Assembly (NCBI RefSeq): GCF_042679605.1
Contig: NZ_JBHTMU010000021.1
Location: 1 to 64,000 of the forward strand
Length of the DNA stretch: 64,000 bases
Source: Litorisediminicola beolgyonensis
GTDB lineage: Bacteria > Pseudomonadota > Alphaproteobacteria > Rhodobacterales > Rhodobacteraceae
Direction of reading: 5' to 3'
Shown here: positions 8,623 to 17,234 of the stretch, in pieces
Layout: every line of letters starts with the position of its first letter
How positions within the stretch are numbered: the first letter of the stretch is position 1
Notes under the pieces: generated by a model
Seen by the model: only the letters and a program-made list of their open reading frames with translations
Databases searched by the model: none
Told to the model about the DNA's origin: nothing
Program-made: the position numbers and the translations under genes

Positions 8623-9591
8623 CTATTCCTTTATTCCAGCGGCTTCGATCAGGGGCGCCCAAACGCCAATCAGATCGGCGACCATCGCTTCGTACTCTTC
8701 CGAGGACATCGCGACATGGGTGATGCCGAGATCGGTGAGCTTGGTCTGTACCTCGGGGTCTGCGAAGACAGCCAACACTGTCTCGTGGATCTTGGCGCGC
8801 ATGTCGGGGTCGATTCCAGCGGGCGCTGAAAGACCAAGCCAGTTCTCGATCACCACGTCATAGCCCTGTTCCTTAAAGGTCGGGACATCGGGCATCTGCG
8901 GGTTGCGCTCGGGCGAGGCGATGGCGAGGGCGACGGCTTCGCCATCCTCGATCAGGGCGCTGTTCTGGACGACCATGTCGTAGAAGGAGTCGAGTGCGCC
9001 TGCCCGGAAGTCCTGGATCGCGGGCGCGCTGCCCTGGTAGGGGACGTGGATCGACTCGACTGTGAGCGCGGCATCGACCGCCTCGCCGAGGATGTGGGAG
9101 ATCGAACCAACGCCGGACGAGCCGTAGGTCATCGGCGTGTCCTTCACGAAGGCGACGTATTCTTCCAGCGTGGTGATGCCGGACGACGGCTGGACGAAGA
9201 GGCCAGGGGCGGAAGCGCCGATATAGGCGATGTGGGTGAAGCCTTCGATCGGGTCGTAGGGCAGGCTCGCGAACCGTGTCGGCGAGATGGTGAAGGGCGC
9301 GTTGTTCGACAGGATCAGCGTCGTGCCGTCCGGGGCCTGCTGGGCGACGTAGTCGGCAGCGACGGTGCCGGCCGCGCCAGGTCGGTTGTCGACGACGGCT
9401 TTCTGGCCGTAGGCGGTGTCCAGTTGCTCGGCGAGAAGGCGGGCGACGAGGTCGCTGGTGCCGCCCGGCGGGAAAGTGACGACGATGCGGACGGGCTCGT
9501 CGCTCCACGCGCCGGGTTCTGCGAAGGCCGCGCCGGACGAGATCGCGGCGACTGCGAGAGCAGCGGTTGCGGCTTTAATTTTACTGTTCAT
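8623..9591 (-). CDS. tctC: Tripartite tricarboxylate transporter substrate-binding protein (Bug/TctC)
   Basis: The product is 322 aa from the ATG at 9591 (AAGGAAAA upstream). Residues 1-24 are a signal peptide (KIKAATAALAVAAISSGAAFA). The mature start EPVRIVVTFPPGGTSDLVARLLA is the hallmark Bug-family ligand-binding segment. YGSSGVGSISHILGE and VPYQGSAPAIQDFRAG are the other conserved loops. It is a periplasmic binding protein for carboxylates or related small acids. Its start overlaps the end of tctA by 11 bp, so the gene order is tctB-tctA-tctC. Confidence 0.93.
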   Translation of the reverse strand: MNSKIKAATAALAVAAISSGAAFAEPGAWSDEPVRIVVTFPPGGTSDLVARLLAEQLDTAYGQKAVVDNRPGAAGTVAADYVAQQAPDGTTLILSNNAPFTISPTRFASLPYDPIEGFTHIAYIGASAPGLFVQPSSGITTLEEYVAFVKDTPMTYGSSGVGSISHILGEAVDAALTVESIHVPYQGSAPAIQDFRAGALDSFYDMVVQNSALIEDGEAVALAIASPERNPQMPDVPTFKEQGYDVVIENWLGLSAPAGIDPDMRAKIHETVLAVFADPEVQTKLTDLGITHVAMSSEEYEAMVADLIGVWAPLIEAAGIKE

Positions 9592-11119
9592 TGAGATTTT
9601 CCTTTCCATTGGATGCCAGTCGCGCCGCAAGGCTGCGGCGTCGGGTTTTTGCTGAGGAGAAAAGTGCGAAGAGGATAATCAGCGCGGTGACCGCAAGGAG
9701 CGTGGCGCTGATCGGGCGTTCGAGAAAGACCATAGGATCTCCCCGTGAGAGGAGCATGGTGCGGCGGAGTTGCTCCTCCATCATCGGACCCAGAACGAAA
9801 CCGAGGAGGAGCGGGGCGGGCTCGAACCGGAACAGGCGCATCACGTATCCGACGACTCCGATGATGAGGGTCAGCCAGACGTCGAAGACGTTGTTGTTGA
9901 GGCTATAAACCCCCATGCAGATCAGCACGATGATCGTGGGGTACATGTACTTGTAGGGGATGCGTAGAAGCCGGACCCATATGCCGATGAGCGGCACGTT
10001 CAGTATCAGAAGCATGATGTTGCCCACAAGGAAGCTGGCGACGAGGCCCCAGAACATGTCAGGTTGCTCGGTCAGAAGCCTTGGGCCGGGCGTGATTCCA
10101 TAGATCATCAGCGCACCGATGACGATTGCCATGGGCGGACTGCCGGGGACGCCGAGCGTCAGGGTCGGGATGAAAGCGGTCTGGGTCGCGGAGTTGTTGG
10201 CGGCCTCGGGCACGGCGACGCCGGGGACGACGCCGGTGCCAAATTTCTCGCGTTGCGGGGAGACTTTCTTTTCGGCGGCATAGGCGAGGGCGGCGGCAAT
10301 GGTCTGGCCGGTGCCGGGGAGGGCGCCGACGAAGGAGCCGATGGCGCCGCCGCGCAGGATCGGGGCGAAAAGGGACTTCCACTCGTCTTTCGAGGGATAG
10401 AAATCGGTGTAGTCGACGGTTTGGGCGGCAGTGCCGCTGCGCGCGCCCCGGATCGAGGCAATGACCTCTCCCACCCCGAAGAGGCCCATGGCGACGATGA
10501 CAATATGCACGCCATCGCGCAGTTCGGGGATGCCCATGGTGAAGCGGGTGACGCCGGTCGTCAGGTCGATTCCGATGGTGCCGAGCATCAGGCCGGTCAC
10601 CACCATGGCGATGCCTTTGAGCGCGCCGCCGTTGCTGACGGCGGAGGCGGCGATGAGGCCGAGAAGGATGACGGCGAAGTAATCGGCGGGTGCGAAGGAC
10701 AGGGCGAGGCTCGCCAGCGATGGCGAGAGAAAGGCGATGACGATCATGCCGATGATGCCGCCTCCGAAGGATGCGGTGGCGGTAGAGAAGAGCGCCACGC
10801 CTGCGCGACCCCGCTTGGCGAGTTGGTGGCCCTCGATGGCGGTGATCGAGGCGGCGGGGGTGCCGGGGACGTTGAGCAGGATGGAGGCGGTGGAGCCTCC
10901 GTATTCCGCGCCGTAGAAAACGCCCGCGATCATCACCAGCGCAGGAGTCGGGTCGAGGTAGAAGGTGATTGGCAGGATCATCGCGATGGCCGCCATAGAG
11001 CCGATCCCGGGCAGCACGCCGATGAAGGTGCCAAGGAAGACGCCGATGAAGCAGTACATCAGGTTTTCGGGCTGGAGCACCGTAAGCAGACCGCCGCCGA
11101 AACTAGCAAGGACATCCAT
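9581..11119 (-). CDS. tctA: Tripartite tricarboxylate transporter large permease TctA
   Basis: The product is 512 aa with about 11-12 membrane segments. Conserved family blocks include VFLGTFIGVLPGIGSMAAIAM near the N-terminus, GGSTASILLNVPGTPAS, and the second PG loop GALPGTGQTIAAALAYA. It couples substrate entry to a cation gradient together with TctB and TctC. It lies 2 bp from tctB and overlaps tctC. The substrate is unknown; adjacency to ureide genes suggests a purine-breakdown intermediate or hydantoin-type acid. Confidence 0.95.
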   Translation of the reverse strand: MDVLASFGGGLLTVLQPENLMYCFIGVFLGTFIGVLPGIGSMAAIAMILPITFYLDPTPALVMIAGVFYGAEYGGSTASILLNVPGTPAASITAIEGHQLAKRGRAGVALFSTATASFGGGIIGMIVIAFLSPSLASLALSFAPADYFAVILLGLIAASAVSNGGALKGIAMVVTGLMLGTIGIDLTTGVTRFTMGIPELRDGVHIVIVAMGLFGVGEVIASIRGARSGTAAQTVDYTDFYPSKDEWKSLFAPILRGGAIGSFVGALPGTGQTIAAALAYAAEKKVSPQREKFGTGVVPGVAVPEAANNSATQTAFIPTLTLGVPGSPPMAIVIGALMIYGITPGPRLLTEQPDMFWGLVASFLVGNIMLLILNVPLIGIWVRLLRIPYKYMYPTIIVLICMGVYSLNNNVFDVWLTLIIGVVGYVMRLFRFEPAPLLLGFVLGPMMEEQLRRTMLLSRGDPMVFLERPISATLLAVTALIILFALFSSAKTRRRSLAARLASNGKENLNEQ

Positions 11120-11121
11120 GG

Positions 11122-11604
11122 CTACATTCCCACGAACGGTTTGAAGGGCAGGTTCAGGAGCTCGATGAAGACCCCCCAGCAGCCGAGCGCGACGACGACG
11201 CCGAGGAGGGCCTTTCCTGGGAAGGAGAGGCTGCGGTCGGGCAGGCTGGCGACCATGACGGTCGCAAAGACGCCGGGGACGAGGCCAAGAGGCTCAACGC
11301 TGATGGCGAAGACGGCGAGCGATGCGGCGATGGCGGCAAGGCCGACCCAGTCGGGTACTTCCGCCAGTCCGTCGCCCTTGCGCTCGGCGACGCAGATGAA
11401 GACCGACAGGGCGGCGAGGACGGCACCGGTCACGAAGGGAAAGGCGCCGGTGCCGAGGCGGGTGGGCTGGCCGAGGCCGAGTTGCCAGCCACCGACCATG
11501 AAGATGATGCTTAGCAAGAAAAGCAGCACGCCGCCGATCTCACCGCCCCAGCCGAGGCCGTTGGCGTGGGGGTCTGGTTGTCGGTCTTCGGTGTCTGATG
11601 GCAT
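11122..11604 (-). CDS. tctB: Tripartite tricarboxylate transporter small permease TctB
   Basis: The product is 160 aa with four hydrophobic helices (for example VLLFLLSIIFMVGGWQLGL and GKALLGVVVALGCWGVFIEL). This is the typical size and layout of TctB, the poorly conserved small membrane subunit. It is the first gene of the tctBAC unit and is divergent from uraH, with an 89-bp shared promoter region. Confidence 0.88.
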   Translation of the reverse strand: MPSDTEDRQPDPHANGLGWGGEIGGVLLFLLSIIFMVGGWQLGLGQPTRLGTGAFPFVTGAVLAALSVFICVAERKGDGLAEVPDWVGLAAIAASLAVFAISVEPLGLVPGVFATVMVASLPDRSLSFPGKALLGVVVALGCWGVFIELLNLPFKPFVGM

Positions 11605-11693
11605 GGACTTTATCCTGTGACCGCGTGGTGGCTTGGCATTGCGCCATTGAGCGTGGCAGGCTTTGCCGGGTTAACGACCGAAGGAGCGCGGGC

Positions 11694-12068
11694 ATGACTG
11701 AAGTGGCAGCAAAGGCGGGCGGTATTTCCATTCACGCGGTCGATGTCTCCCGCGGTGTGCCCGCGGACGGACTGTCGGTCCGGTTGCGTCGTCTGGAGCC
11801 GGACGCCGGGGTGATCGCCGAAGGGGTCTGTGCGCCGAACGGTCATTTCGCGCACCCCGTGGCCGATGGGACGGGTGTGGTTCGCGGAACCTACGAGGTC
11901 GAATTCGGTGTCGCAGAGTTCTTCCGTGAGGCGGGCGTGCCGGTCCCCGATCCGTCCTTTCTGGATGTCGCCGTGTTCCGCTTCGGAATCGATGCGGTAC
12001 AGGAACATTTCCATCTGCCATTCAAGTTCACACCGTGGGGATTTTCGATGTTCCGCGGTGGCGCGTAA
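11694..12068 (+). CDS. uraH: 5-hydroxyisourate hydrolase (transthyretin-like)
   Basis: The product is 124 aa starting at the ATG at 11694 (GAAGGAG 6-7 bp upstream). The N-terminal block GISIHAVDVSRGVPADGL and the C-terminal block HFHLPFKFTPWGFSMFRGG match HIU hydrolase. The enzyme opens the ring of 5-hydroxyisourate to OHCU in urate breakdown. The family usually ends with YRGS; here it is FRGGA, so the terminal Tyr and Ser are changed. The next-step enzyme gene uraD is 14 kb away in the same island. Confidence 0.88.
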   Translation: MTEVAAKAGGISIHAVDVSRGVPADGLSVRLRRLEPDAGVIAEGVCAPNGHFAHPVADGTGVVRGTYEVEFGVAEFFREAGVPVPDPSFLDVAVFRFGIDAVQEHFHLPFKFTPWGFSMFRGGA

Positions 12069-12432
12069 ATCTCTGAGCGGTTGGGAGTTTTGGCAGTTTG
12101 CCGAAGGTGCCGAAGATCCGAACGCCTCGCATCGTAGGCGGTGTCCCAAGGTGACCGGGATCGTCCCGGCTCTTGCCGTATCAATCTCGCAGTATTGACC
12201 CTTAGCCGTCGTCATTCACCCCAAGTCCCCAGCTTGCGGATAAAAGCTACAGCGTCGCTCCATTGCAATCCATGAGGTATTAGGCAATGTTCCATTCGAA
12301 TTTTTAGAATGATGCAAAACGCGGCAAAACCGCGATTCGCCACATTAAATTTGCACCGCAGTCGAAATCGAATCGGATCTTCGGCAATCGACGGAGCTAC
12401 TTCGTCCGGGCCGTCTCCGAGATATTCGCGGC
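12069..12432. other. Intergenic region between convergent genes
   Basis: The 364 bp lie between uraH (plus) and a racemase-like gene (minus). The stretch is locally AT-rich and contains the promoter-like element at 12261-12311 that recurs ahead of the LysR gene. A small hairpin, CGCGGCAAAACCGCG, follows at about 12320. No gene is supported. Confidence 0.5.
12261..12311. promoter_or_regulatory. Putative LysR-type operator, copy 1
   Basis: Three blocks, CATTGCAATCCAT, TCCATTCGAA and AGAATG, are spaced exactly as in the LysR/uraD divergent promoter at 26446-26496 (block starts at +0, +30 and +45 in both). The last two blocks form an ATTC-N9-GAAT dyad of the T-N11-A type bound by LysR proteins. 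Binding by the LysR protein at 26494 is inferred. Confidence 0.45.
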
Positions 12433-13173
12433 TCAGACGCGCTGGAACACACTGCCCCAACCAGTCACACGCGCGGGATCGAGACCAACCTCGCGCAGGC
12501 AATGGGCGGCGGTCACGGAAACCGAGTCGAGGACCGGAATCCCTGTGGCCTCCTCAATCCGGGGAGCAACGGGCGCACCACGGAAATTCGTGCAGACGAT
12601 GGCAATGGCGTCAGGCTGGGCCTCGGCGACCTGTTCCACCAGCGCGCCGACCTGTTCGGGCGGGTAGGTGGCGAAGCTGTAATTCCCCTTGTCATCCAGA
12701 CGCGCGGCGCTCACGACCTCGATGCCCTGCGATGCGTAATTGGCGATCATGCGGGTCTCGATGTCCTCGATATAGGGAGTTACGACGCCTAGTCGCTTGA
12801 CGTTCATCTTTCGGAACAGCGCATCGTAGGCGAGGATCGTCGAGGTCGACGGCACACCGGTGCGCTCGGTGATCGCGGCGCAGAGGGCGTGGTCCTTCTC
12901 AAGTCCCAGCCAGCTGGCGGAGGTTCCGTTCCAGCAGATTAGGGCCGGTTCCGCCTCGGCGAGGCGTTCGGCGGCCTCCAGGATCGGCTCCAGCGTGAAT
13001 TGCGACTGCGATGCTTCGGACATGGAGATTTCCACAACCCGAAAGCGTCCGAAATGGGCGCTTGCCGTGTCCCCGAACGAGGCGAACATGGCAGAGGTGT
13101 AGGGTTCCAGAACGGTGTTGGAGGACGGCGTGAGCATCCCGATGCGGCGGCCGTTGACGGGCGTATAGGTCAT
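12433..13173 (-). CDS. Arylmalonate decarboxylase/maleate isomerase-like protein
   Basis: The product is 246 aa of the Asp/Glu racemase superfamily, maleate cis-trans isomerase/AMDase branch (RIGMLTPSSNTVLEPY start). Racemases and maleate isomerase carry two Cys. Here the first position is Gly in NGTSASW (G83-T84-S85), as in arylmalonate decarboxylase, where GTS forms the dioxyanion hole. VTPYIEDIE supplies the family Tyr (Y134), and the single catalytic Cys is C194 in AIVCTNFRG. A decarboxylase or isomerase acting on a small dicarboxylate or hydantoin-derived acid is therefore inferred. It overlaps the hydantoinase gene by 4 bp (ATGA). Confidence 0.8.
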   Translation of the reverse strand: MTYTPVNGRRIGMLTPSSNTVLEPYTSAMFASFGDTASAHFGRFRVVEISMSEASQSQFTLEPILEAAERLAEAEPALICWNGTSASWLGLEKDHALCAAITERTGVPSTSTILAYDALFRKMNVKRLGVVTPYIEDIETRMIANYASQGIEVVSAARLDDKGNYSFATYPPEQVGALVEQVAEAQPDAIAIVCTNFRGAPVAPRIEEATGIPVLDSVSVTAAHCLREVGLDPARVTGWGSVFQRV

Positions 13174-14564
13174 GTCGTCACGCTCGGCTTTGCGCGGGCG
13201 ACGTGGAGGCCGTCGGGTTTGCCGACAGGCGCGCCGTTCAGCATCGTCGTCTGGCCGCGCAGGATGGTGCGGACTGGCCAGCCGGTGACTTCAAGCCCTT
13301 CCCAGGGCGTGTAATCGGAGCCGTGGTGCAGATCGTCCTGCGTGATCCGGCGCGTCAGATCCGGGTCCCAGAGCACGATGTCGGCATCCTTGCCGATGGA
13401 GATGGAGCCTTTGTGCTCCAGACCGTAGATGCGGGCGTGGTGCGTGGCGGTCAGGTCGGCGAAGGTTTCAAGGCTGATGCGACCTTTCGAGACCCCTTCG
13501 GAAAACAGGATCGGCAGGCGGGTCTCGACGCCCGGAATGCCGTTGGGGATGTTGCGGAACGACGCCCGAGCGCCGGGCGCGTCCTTGCCCGCGCTGTCGG
13601 CAAAGCGGAACGGACAGTGGTCGGACGAGAACACGTCGAACGCCCCTTGCTCCAGACCGGCCCAGATCGATGCCTGTTCGCCGGTGTCGCGCGGCGGGGG
13701 CGAGCAGACCCATTTCGCGCCTTCGAACCCCGCGCGGTCAAGATCGTCGGCCGTGAGCGTGATGTATTGCGGACAGGTCTCCGCGAAGACCCGAACGCCA
13801 CGCGCGCGCGCCCTCTGGATTTCGTCCAGCGCCGCGCCGTTCGACACATGGACGATCATCACTGGCACATCCGCCACCTCGGCCAGCGTGGTTGCACGAT
13901 GTGTCGCTTCGCGCTCGACCGGGATGGGGCGGGTGCGGGCGTGATGGACGGGCTGGATACGGCCGTCGCGCTCCGCCTTGTCGCGCAGGAACTCGATGGC
14001 GTCCTCGTTTTCGGCGTGGACCATCGTCAGCGCGCCCTGTTCGCGGGCGACATCCATCACCTGAAGAATTTCGGCGTCCGTCAGCCTCATCCCTTGATAG
14101 GTCATGAACACCTTGAAGCTGGTCATGCCCTGCGCGATCAGCGCAGGCAGGTCCTGACCTAAAGTCACCGGGTCAACGGATTTCACGATCAGGTGGAAGG
14201 ACACGTCGGTGAGGCACTGACCTTCGGCCTTGGCGAGATAGGCGGTCACGGCGTCCCTGAGGGTCTGCCCGTCTTCGGGCAGGCAGAACGGCATCACGGT
14301 GGTGTTTCCGCCGCAGGCCGCCGCGCGGGTCGCGGAGGCGAAGTCATCCGCCATCTCGATGCCGGGGCCGGAGGGTTGCGAGATGTGGACGTGGCTGTCG
14401 ATGCCGCCGGGCATGGCGATCAGGCCGGTCGCGTCGATGACCTCTCTGCCGTCGAGATCGGTGCCAAGCGCCTCGATCCGGCCGCCCTTGATGCCGATGC
14501 TGCAAAGCGAAACGCCGCCGGAGGTGACGACGCGAGCGTTTCGGATGACGAGTTCATGCTGCAT
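13170..14564 (-). CDS. Dihydropyrimidinase/D-hydantoinase-type cyclic amidohydrolase
   Basis: The product is 464 aa. Every expected metal and catalytic residue is present at nearly canonical D-hydantoinase positions: H58 and H60 (DSHVH), K151 for carbamylation (SFKVFMTY), Y156, H183 (VHAEN), H239 (IVHVSN) and D315 (SSDHCPF). The enzyme hydrolyses a cyclic amide (dihydropyrimidine, hydantoin or allantoin). The true ring substrate cannot be fixed from sequence. It is translationally coupled to the AMDase-like gene downstream, and its regulator is likely the GntR gene 44 bp upstream on the same strand. Confidence 0.9.
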   Translation of the reverse strand: MQHELVIRNARVVTSGGVSLCSIGIKGGRIEALGTDLDGREVIDATGLIAMPGGIDSHVHISQPSGPGIEMADDFASATRAAACGGNTTVMPFCLPEDGQTLRDAVTAYLAKAEGQCLTDVSFHLIVKSVDPVTLGQDLPALIAQGMTSFKVFMTYQGMRLTDAEILQVMDVAREQGALTMVHAENEDAIEFLRDKAERDGRIQPVHHARTRPIPVEREATHRATTLAEVADVPVMIVHVSNGAALDEIQRARARGVRVFAETCPQYITLTADDLDRAGFEGAKWVCSPPPRDTGEQASIWAGLEQGAFDVFSSDHCPFRFADSAGKDAPGARASFRNIPNGIPGVETRLPILFSEGVSKGRISLETFADLTATHHARIYGLEHKGSISIGKDADIVLWDPDLTRRITQDDLHHGSDYTPWEGLEVTGWPVRTILRGQTTMLNGAPVGKPDGLHVARAKPSVTT

Positions 14565-14608
14565 GGGTTTGGCCCTTGTCTGTGTTTCTGAGGTAGATTG
14601 GCGGCGAC

Positions 14609-15286
14609 TTATCCAAGCAGGATTTCCTCCAGCGTGCGCGGATCGGTGTCGCGTGGGTTCAGATCGACGCCAGCGGCTATTCCATCGATATGGTCTTCGA
14701 TCCGGCGGGCGATCAGATCGGCATCGCCGGACTGCAGCGCTTCGAGGATTTCGGCGTGCTCGTTCTGGGTGCAGACGTCCTGCTGCCGGGTTCCGAACAT
14801 CTGGATGATCAGCGACTCGCGCGCGACGAGGTCGTTCAGATAACGTTGCAGTGGAGCGTTACCGGCGATCTCGGCAATCAGGGTGTGAAACTCACCCGAA
14901 AGTGCGACGACTTTCGCCCAAGCCGCCTTTTCGCGTGCCGTCTGCTCTCGCGCGATGTGCTTTTCGAGCTTCTTCACCGCTTGAGGTGTGAGCTTCTCCG
15001 CCGCCATGAGGGCGATGGCCACTTCGATGCATTTCCGCGCGGCGAAAAGGTCTTCCGCTTCCTGCGCGGTGGGCTGGGCGACAGAAGCGCCACGATTAGG
15101 TTCCTGCTCGACCAGACCCTCGTAGCTGAGGCGGTCGAGTGCCTTGCGCACGTTGCCCCTGGACGCGCCGAGGATCTCGCCCAGCCGGATTTCGCGGAGA
15201 CGCGTACCCGGCGCAAGTTTGCGAGTCAGGATCGCCTCGCGGAGAGACTGGAAAATCGCGTCCTCGGACGCGCGCGCAGGTTTCAT
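14609..15286 (-). CDS. GntR-family regulator with FCD domain
   Basis: The product is 225 aa from the ATG at 15286; an upstream in-frame ATG at 15343 is possible. Residues about 10-75 form the winged HTH (GTRLREIRLGEILGASRGNVRKAL). Residues about 85-215 are an FCD ligand domain with the metal-binding His set (EFHTLI, NEHAEIL, IEDHIDG). FCD regulators sense small carboxylates. It sits between the hydantoinase operon and the divergent TRAP operon and probably controls both. The palindromes at 15434-15484 are candidate operators. Confidence 0.9.
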   Translation of the reverse strand: MKPARASEDAIFQSLREAILTRKLAPGTRLREIRLGEILGASRGNVRKALDRLSYEGLVEQEPNRGASVAQPTAQEAEDLFAARKCIEVAIALMAAEKLTPQAVKKLEKHIAREQTAREKAAWAKVVALSGEFHTLIAEIAGNAPLQRYLNDLVARESLIIQMFGTRQQDVCTQNEHAEILEALQSGDADLIARRIEDHIDGIAAGVDLNPRDTDPRTLEEILLG

Positions 15287-15433
15287 ATATCGATGCCCGG
15301 ATATTTTCTGTGCCGAAGATACGTGCAAAGTTCGGAGTTTCAAACGATCATTTGTTCGGTGGCGCGAATTAGCAGAATTTCTATAAGCATTTGAATCATT
15401 TATTTAATATTGTGGTTTGTCCCAGAAATGCAG

Positions 15434-15484
15434 CCGATTGTCTGAATTTTGTGCGCAAAAATATCTTGAATTGTTAACAATCGG
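15434..15484. promoter_or_regulatory. Nested palindromes in the GntR/TRAP divergent region
   Basis: Inside a 316-bp AT-rich divergent region are a perfect ATTGTTAACAAT (15470-15481), a near-palindrome TTTTGTGCGCAAAA (15447-15460), and an outer inverted pair CCGATTG (15434-15440)/CAATCGG (15478-15484). They lie 120-170 bp upstream of the dctP start. These are plausible binding sites for the adjacent GntR protein and for the TRAP operon promoter. Assignment is by position only. Confidence 0.5.
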
Positions 15485-15602
15485 AGCCTCTCATTGACCT
15501 GAGGGCTGACGCTCCCAGGGCCGTGGAACTGCGACCGGGGAGCTCTGGTTTTCGTCGTCCGACTGCCTGCTGCCTAGAACAAAAATGAAAGGAAGACTCG
15601 CC

Positions 15603-16640
15603 GTGAACCATTTCCGTGCAATCGCTACCGCAATGACATGCACCATCGCCCTGACAGGCGTGGCGCAGGCGCAATCCATGCGCCTGATCACCCAGAACCA
15701 GGAACAACGCGCGCAATATCCGGCCGAGGCCGAGGCGGTCGCGGCACTTTCGGATGCCGGCTTCGATGTCAGCCGCAGCGAATATCAGGCGGTCGGGATC
15801 GACCTTGCCGACGGCCTGCGGCTTCTGAGCACCGGAGCCTTCGATATGGCGACGATCCAAGTCGGCAGCGTCGCCAAGGACGACCCGTTCCTGGAAGGCA
15901 TCGACCTAATCGGCGTGTCCACCAACATGGAGGATCTCAAATCTGCCGTGGACGCCTTCCGTGACGTGTTCAACGCGCGTCTGGAGGAGAAGTTCGGTGT
16001 CACGGCGGCAGCGATCTGGCCGTTCGGTCCGCAAGTCTTTCTTTGCGGTGACGAAATCGCCTCGCTCGACGATCTCGACGGCATGAAAGTGCGGTCGTTT
16101 ACCGCGTCGATGTCGACGCTTCTGGAGAACCTGGGCGCGACCCCGGTCACCTTGTCCTTCCCCGAAGTTTATCCTGCCCTGCAACGGGGTGTTGCGACTT
16201 GCGGCGTGACCTCGCCGACCTCGTCGAACACCGGCAAATGGCCGGAGGTGACGACCCATCTCTATCCGCTGTCAGTCTCCGGTTCGGTTCAGGCGCATAT
16301 GGTCAATCTCGAGTGGCTGAACGGACTGAGTGAAGAGGCCCGCGCTGCCTTCGATACGGCGATGGCCGACATGGAAGCAGCGCTTTGGGATGTGGCGATC
16401 AACACGAACGGCACGGCACAATCCTGCTCGACCGGCGGGGACTGCCCGGAAGGCGGGATCTACACCTCCTACGACATGACGCTGGTTCCGGTGAGCGATG
16501 CCGACAAGGCACGCGTGGCCGAAATCTCCGCCTCTGCGGTTCTGCCGGAATGGGCGGAAAAATGCGAGGCGTCCTATCCGGGCTGCAAGCAGCTTTGGAA
16601 CGACACGGTCGGCGCCGCCCGCGGCCTTTCGATCGACTGA
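15603..16640 (+). CDS. dctP: TRAP transporter solute-binding protein (DctP)
   Basis: The product is 345 aa from a GTG at 15603, which has AAGGAAG 7 bp upstream; an ATG at 15585 would overlap that site. Residues 1-24 are a signal peptide ending AQAQS. DctP features are ALSDAGFDVSRSEYQ, the ligand-loop arginine in DGMKVRSFTASMS, and FPEVYPALQRGVATCGVT. It delivers a carboxylated ligand to the permease encoded next. Adjacent racemase and amidohydrolase genes suggest a ureido or hydantoin acid. It is first in a seven-gene operon running to 22350. Confidence 0.9.
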   Translation: MNHFRAIATAMTCTIALTGVAQAQSMRLITQNQEQRAQYPAEAEAVAALSDAGFDVSRSEYQAVGIDLADGLRLLSTGAFDMATIQVGSVAKDDPFLEGIDLIGVSTNMEDLKSAVDAFRDVFNARLEEKFGVTAAAIWPFGPQVFLCGDEIASLDDLDGMKVRSFTASMSTLLENLGATPVTLSFPEVYPALQRGVATCGVTSPTSSNTGKWPEVTTHLYPLSVSGSVQAHMVNLEWLNGLSEEARAAFDTAMADMEAALWDVAINTNGTAQSCSTGGDCPEGGIYTSYDMTLVPVSDADKARVAEISASAVLPEWAEKCEASYPGCKQLWNDTVGAARGLSID

Positions 16641-16652
16641 CGGCTGATTGAC

Positions 16653-17234
16653 GTGGACGCGCTCCTCAGGACCGTCGAACACATCGCCGCCGCGCTCGCG
16701 CTCGTCGCGGGCGCGGCCATCGCTGTGCTGGCCGCGCTGATCACCATCGACATCGTGGGACGCGATTTCTTCGGGGCATCGATTCAGGGCACGGACGAGA
16801 TCGGCGGATACGTCCTTGCCTTCGTCGGATCGCTGGGAATGGCCCTGACCTTGCTGAGGCGGGGGCATCCGCGCATCGAAATCTTCTTTCGTTTTTTTCC
16901 GAGAGTATTACGAGATTGTCTTCACGTTCTGGCTCAGATCGCGATGGCTGGTTTTGCCGCGTTCATGGCCTGGCATGCCTGGGGTGAGTTGCAGACGACG
17001 TTGAGGTTCGGAGCGATCACCAACACACCGCTGCAAACGCCGCTCTGGGTGCCGCAAGGGGTCTGGGTGATCGGCATGATCTTCTTCGCCGTGACTGCCT
17101 GCCTTGCGACCGTTCACGCGCTTGTCCTTCTCTTCACCGATCGCTCTTCGATTGAGCGGCGCTATGGCGCGCCCACCGTCGAGGAAGAGGTGAGCCAATA
17201 CGTTCATCCGGAGGGCGACGATGCTCGGGATTGA
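16653..17234 (+). CDS. dctQ: TRAP transporter small permease (DctQ)
   Basis: The product is 193 aa, GTG start at 16653, with four membrane helices. The family segment DIVGRDFFGASIQGTDEIGGYVL and the HPRIEIFF loop are present. It pairs with the large permease, whose start overlaps its 3' end by 14 bp. The C-terminal tail (about 25 residues, acidic) is cytoplasmic. Confidence 0.88.
   Translation: MDALLRTVEHIAAALALVAGAAIAVLAALITIDIVGRDFFGASIQGTDEIGGYVLAFVGSLGMALTLLRRGHPRIEIFFRFFPRVLRDCLHVLAQIAMAGFAAFMAWHAWGELQTTLRFGAITNTPLQTPLWVPQGVWVIGMIFFAVTACLATVHALVLLFTDRSSIERRYGAPTVEEEVSQYVHPEGDDARD

Noticed and set aside
8377..8829. A possible plus-strand gene in the long spacer
   Set aside because: It has no ribosome-binding site or known motif, and its second half is antisense to tctC.
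10064..11620. A 518-codon plus-strand frame
   Set aside because: It is antisense to tctA/tctB, Gly/Asp-rich and without start signals; high-GC shadow. The same applies to long frames antisense to the 38-52 kb operon.
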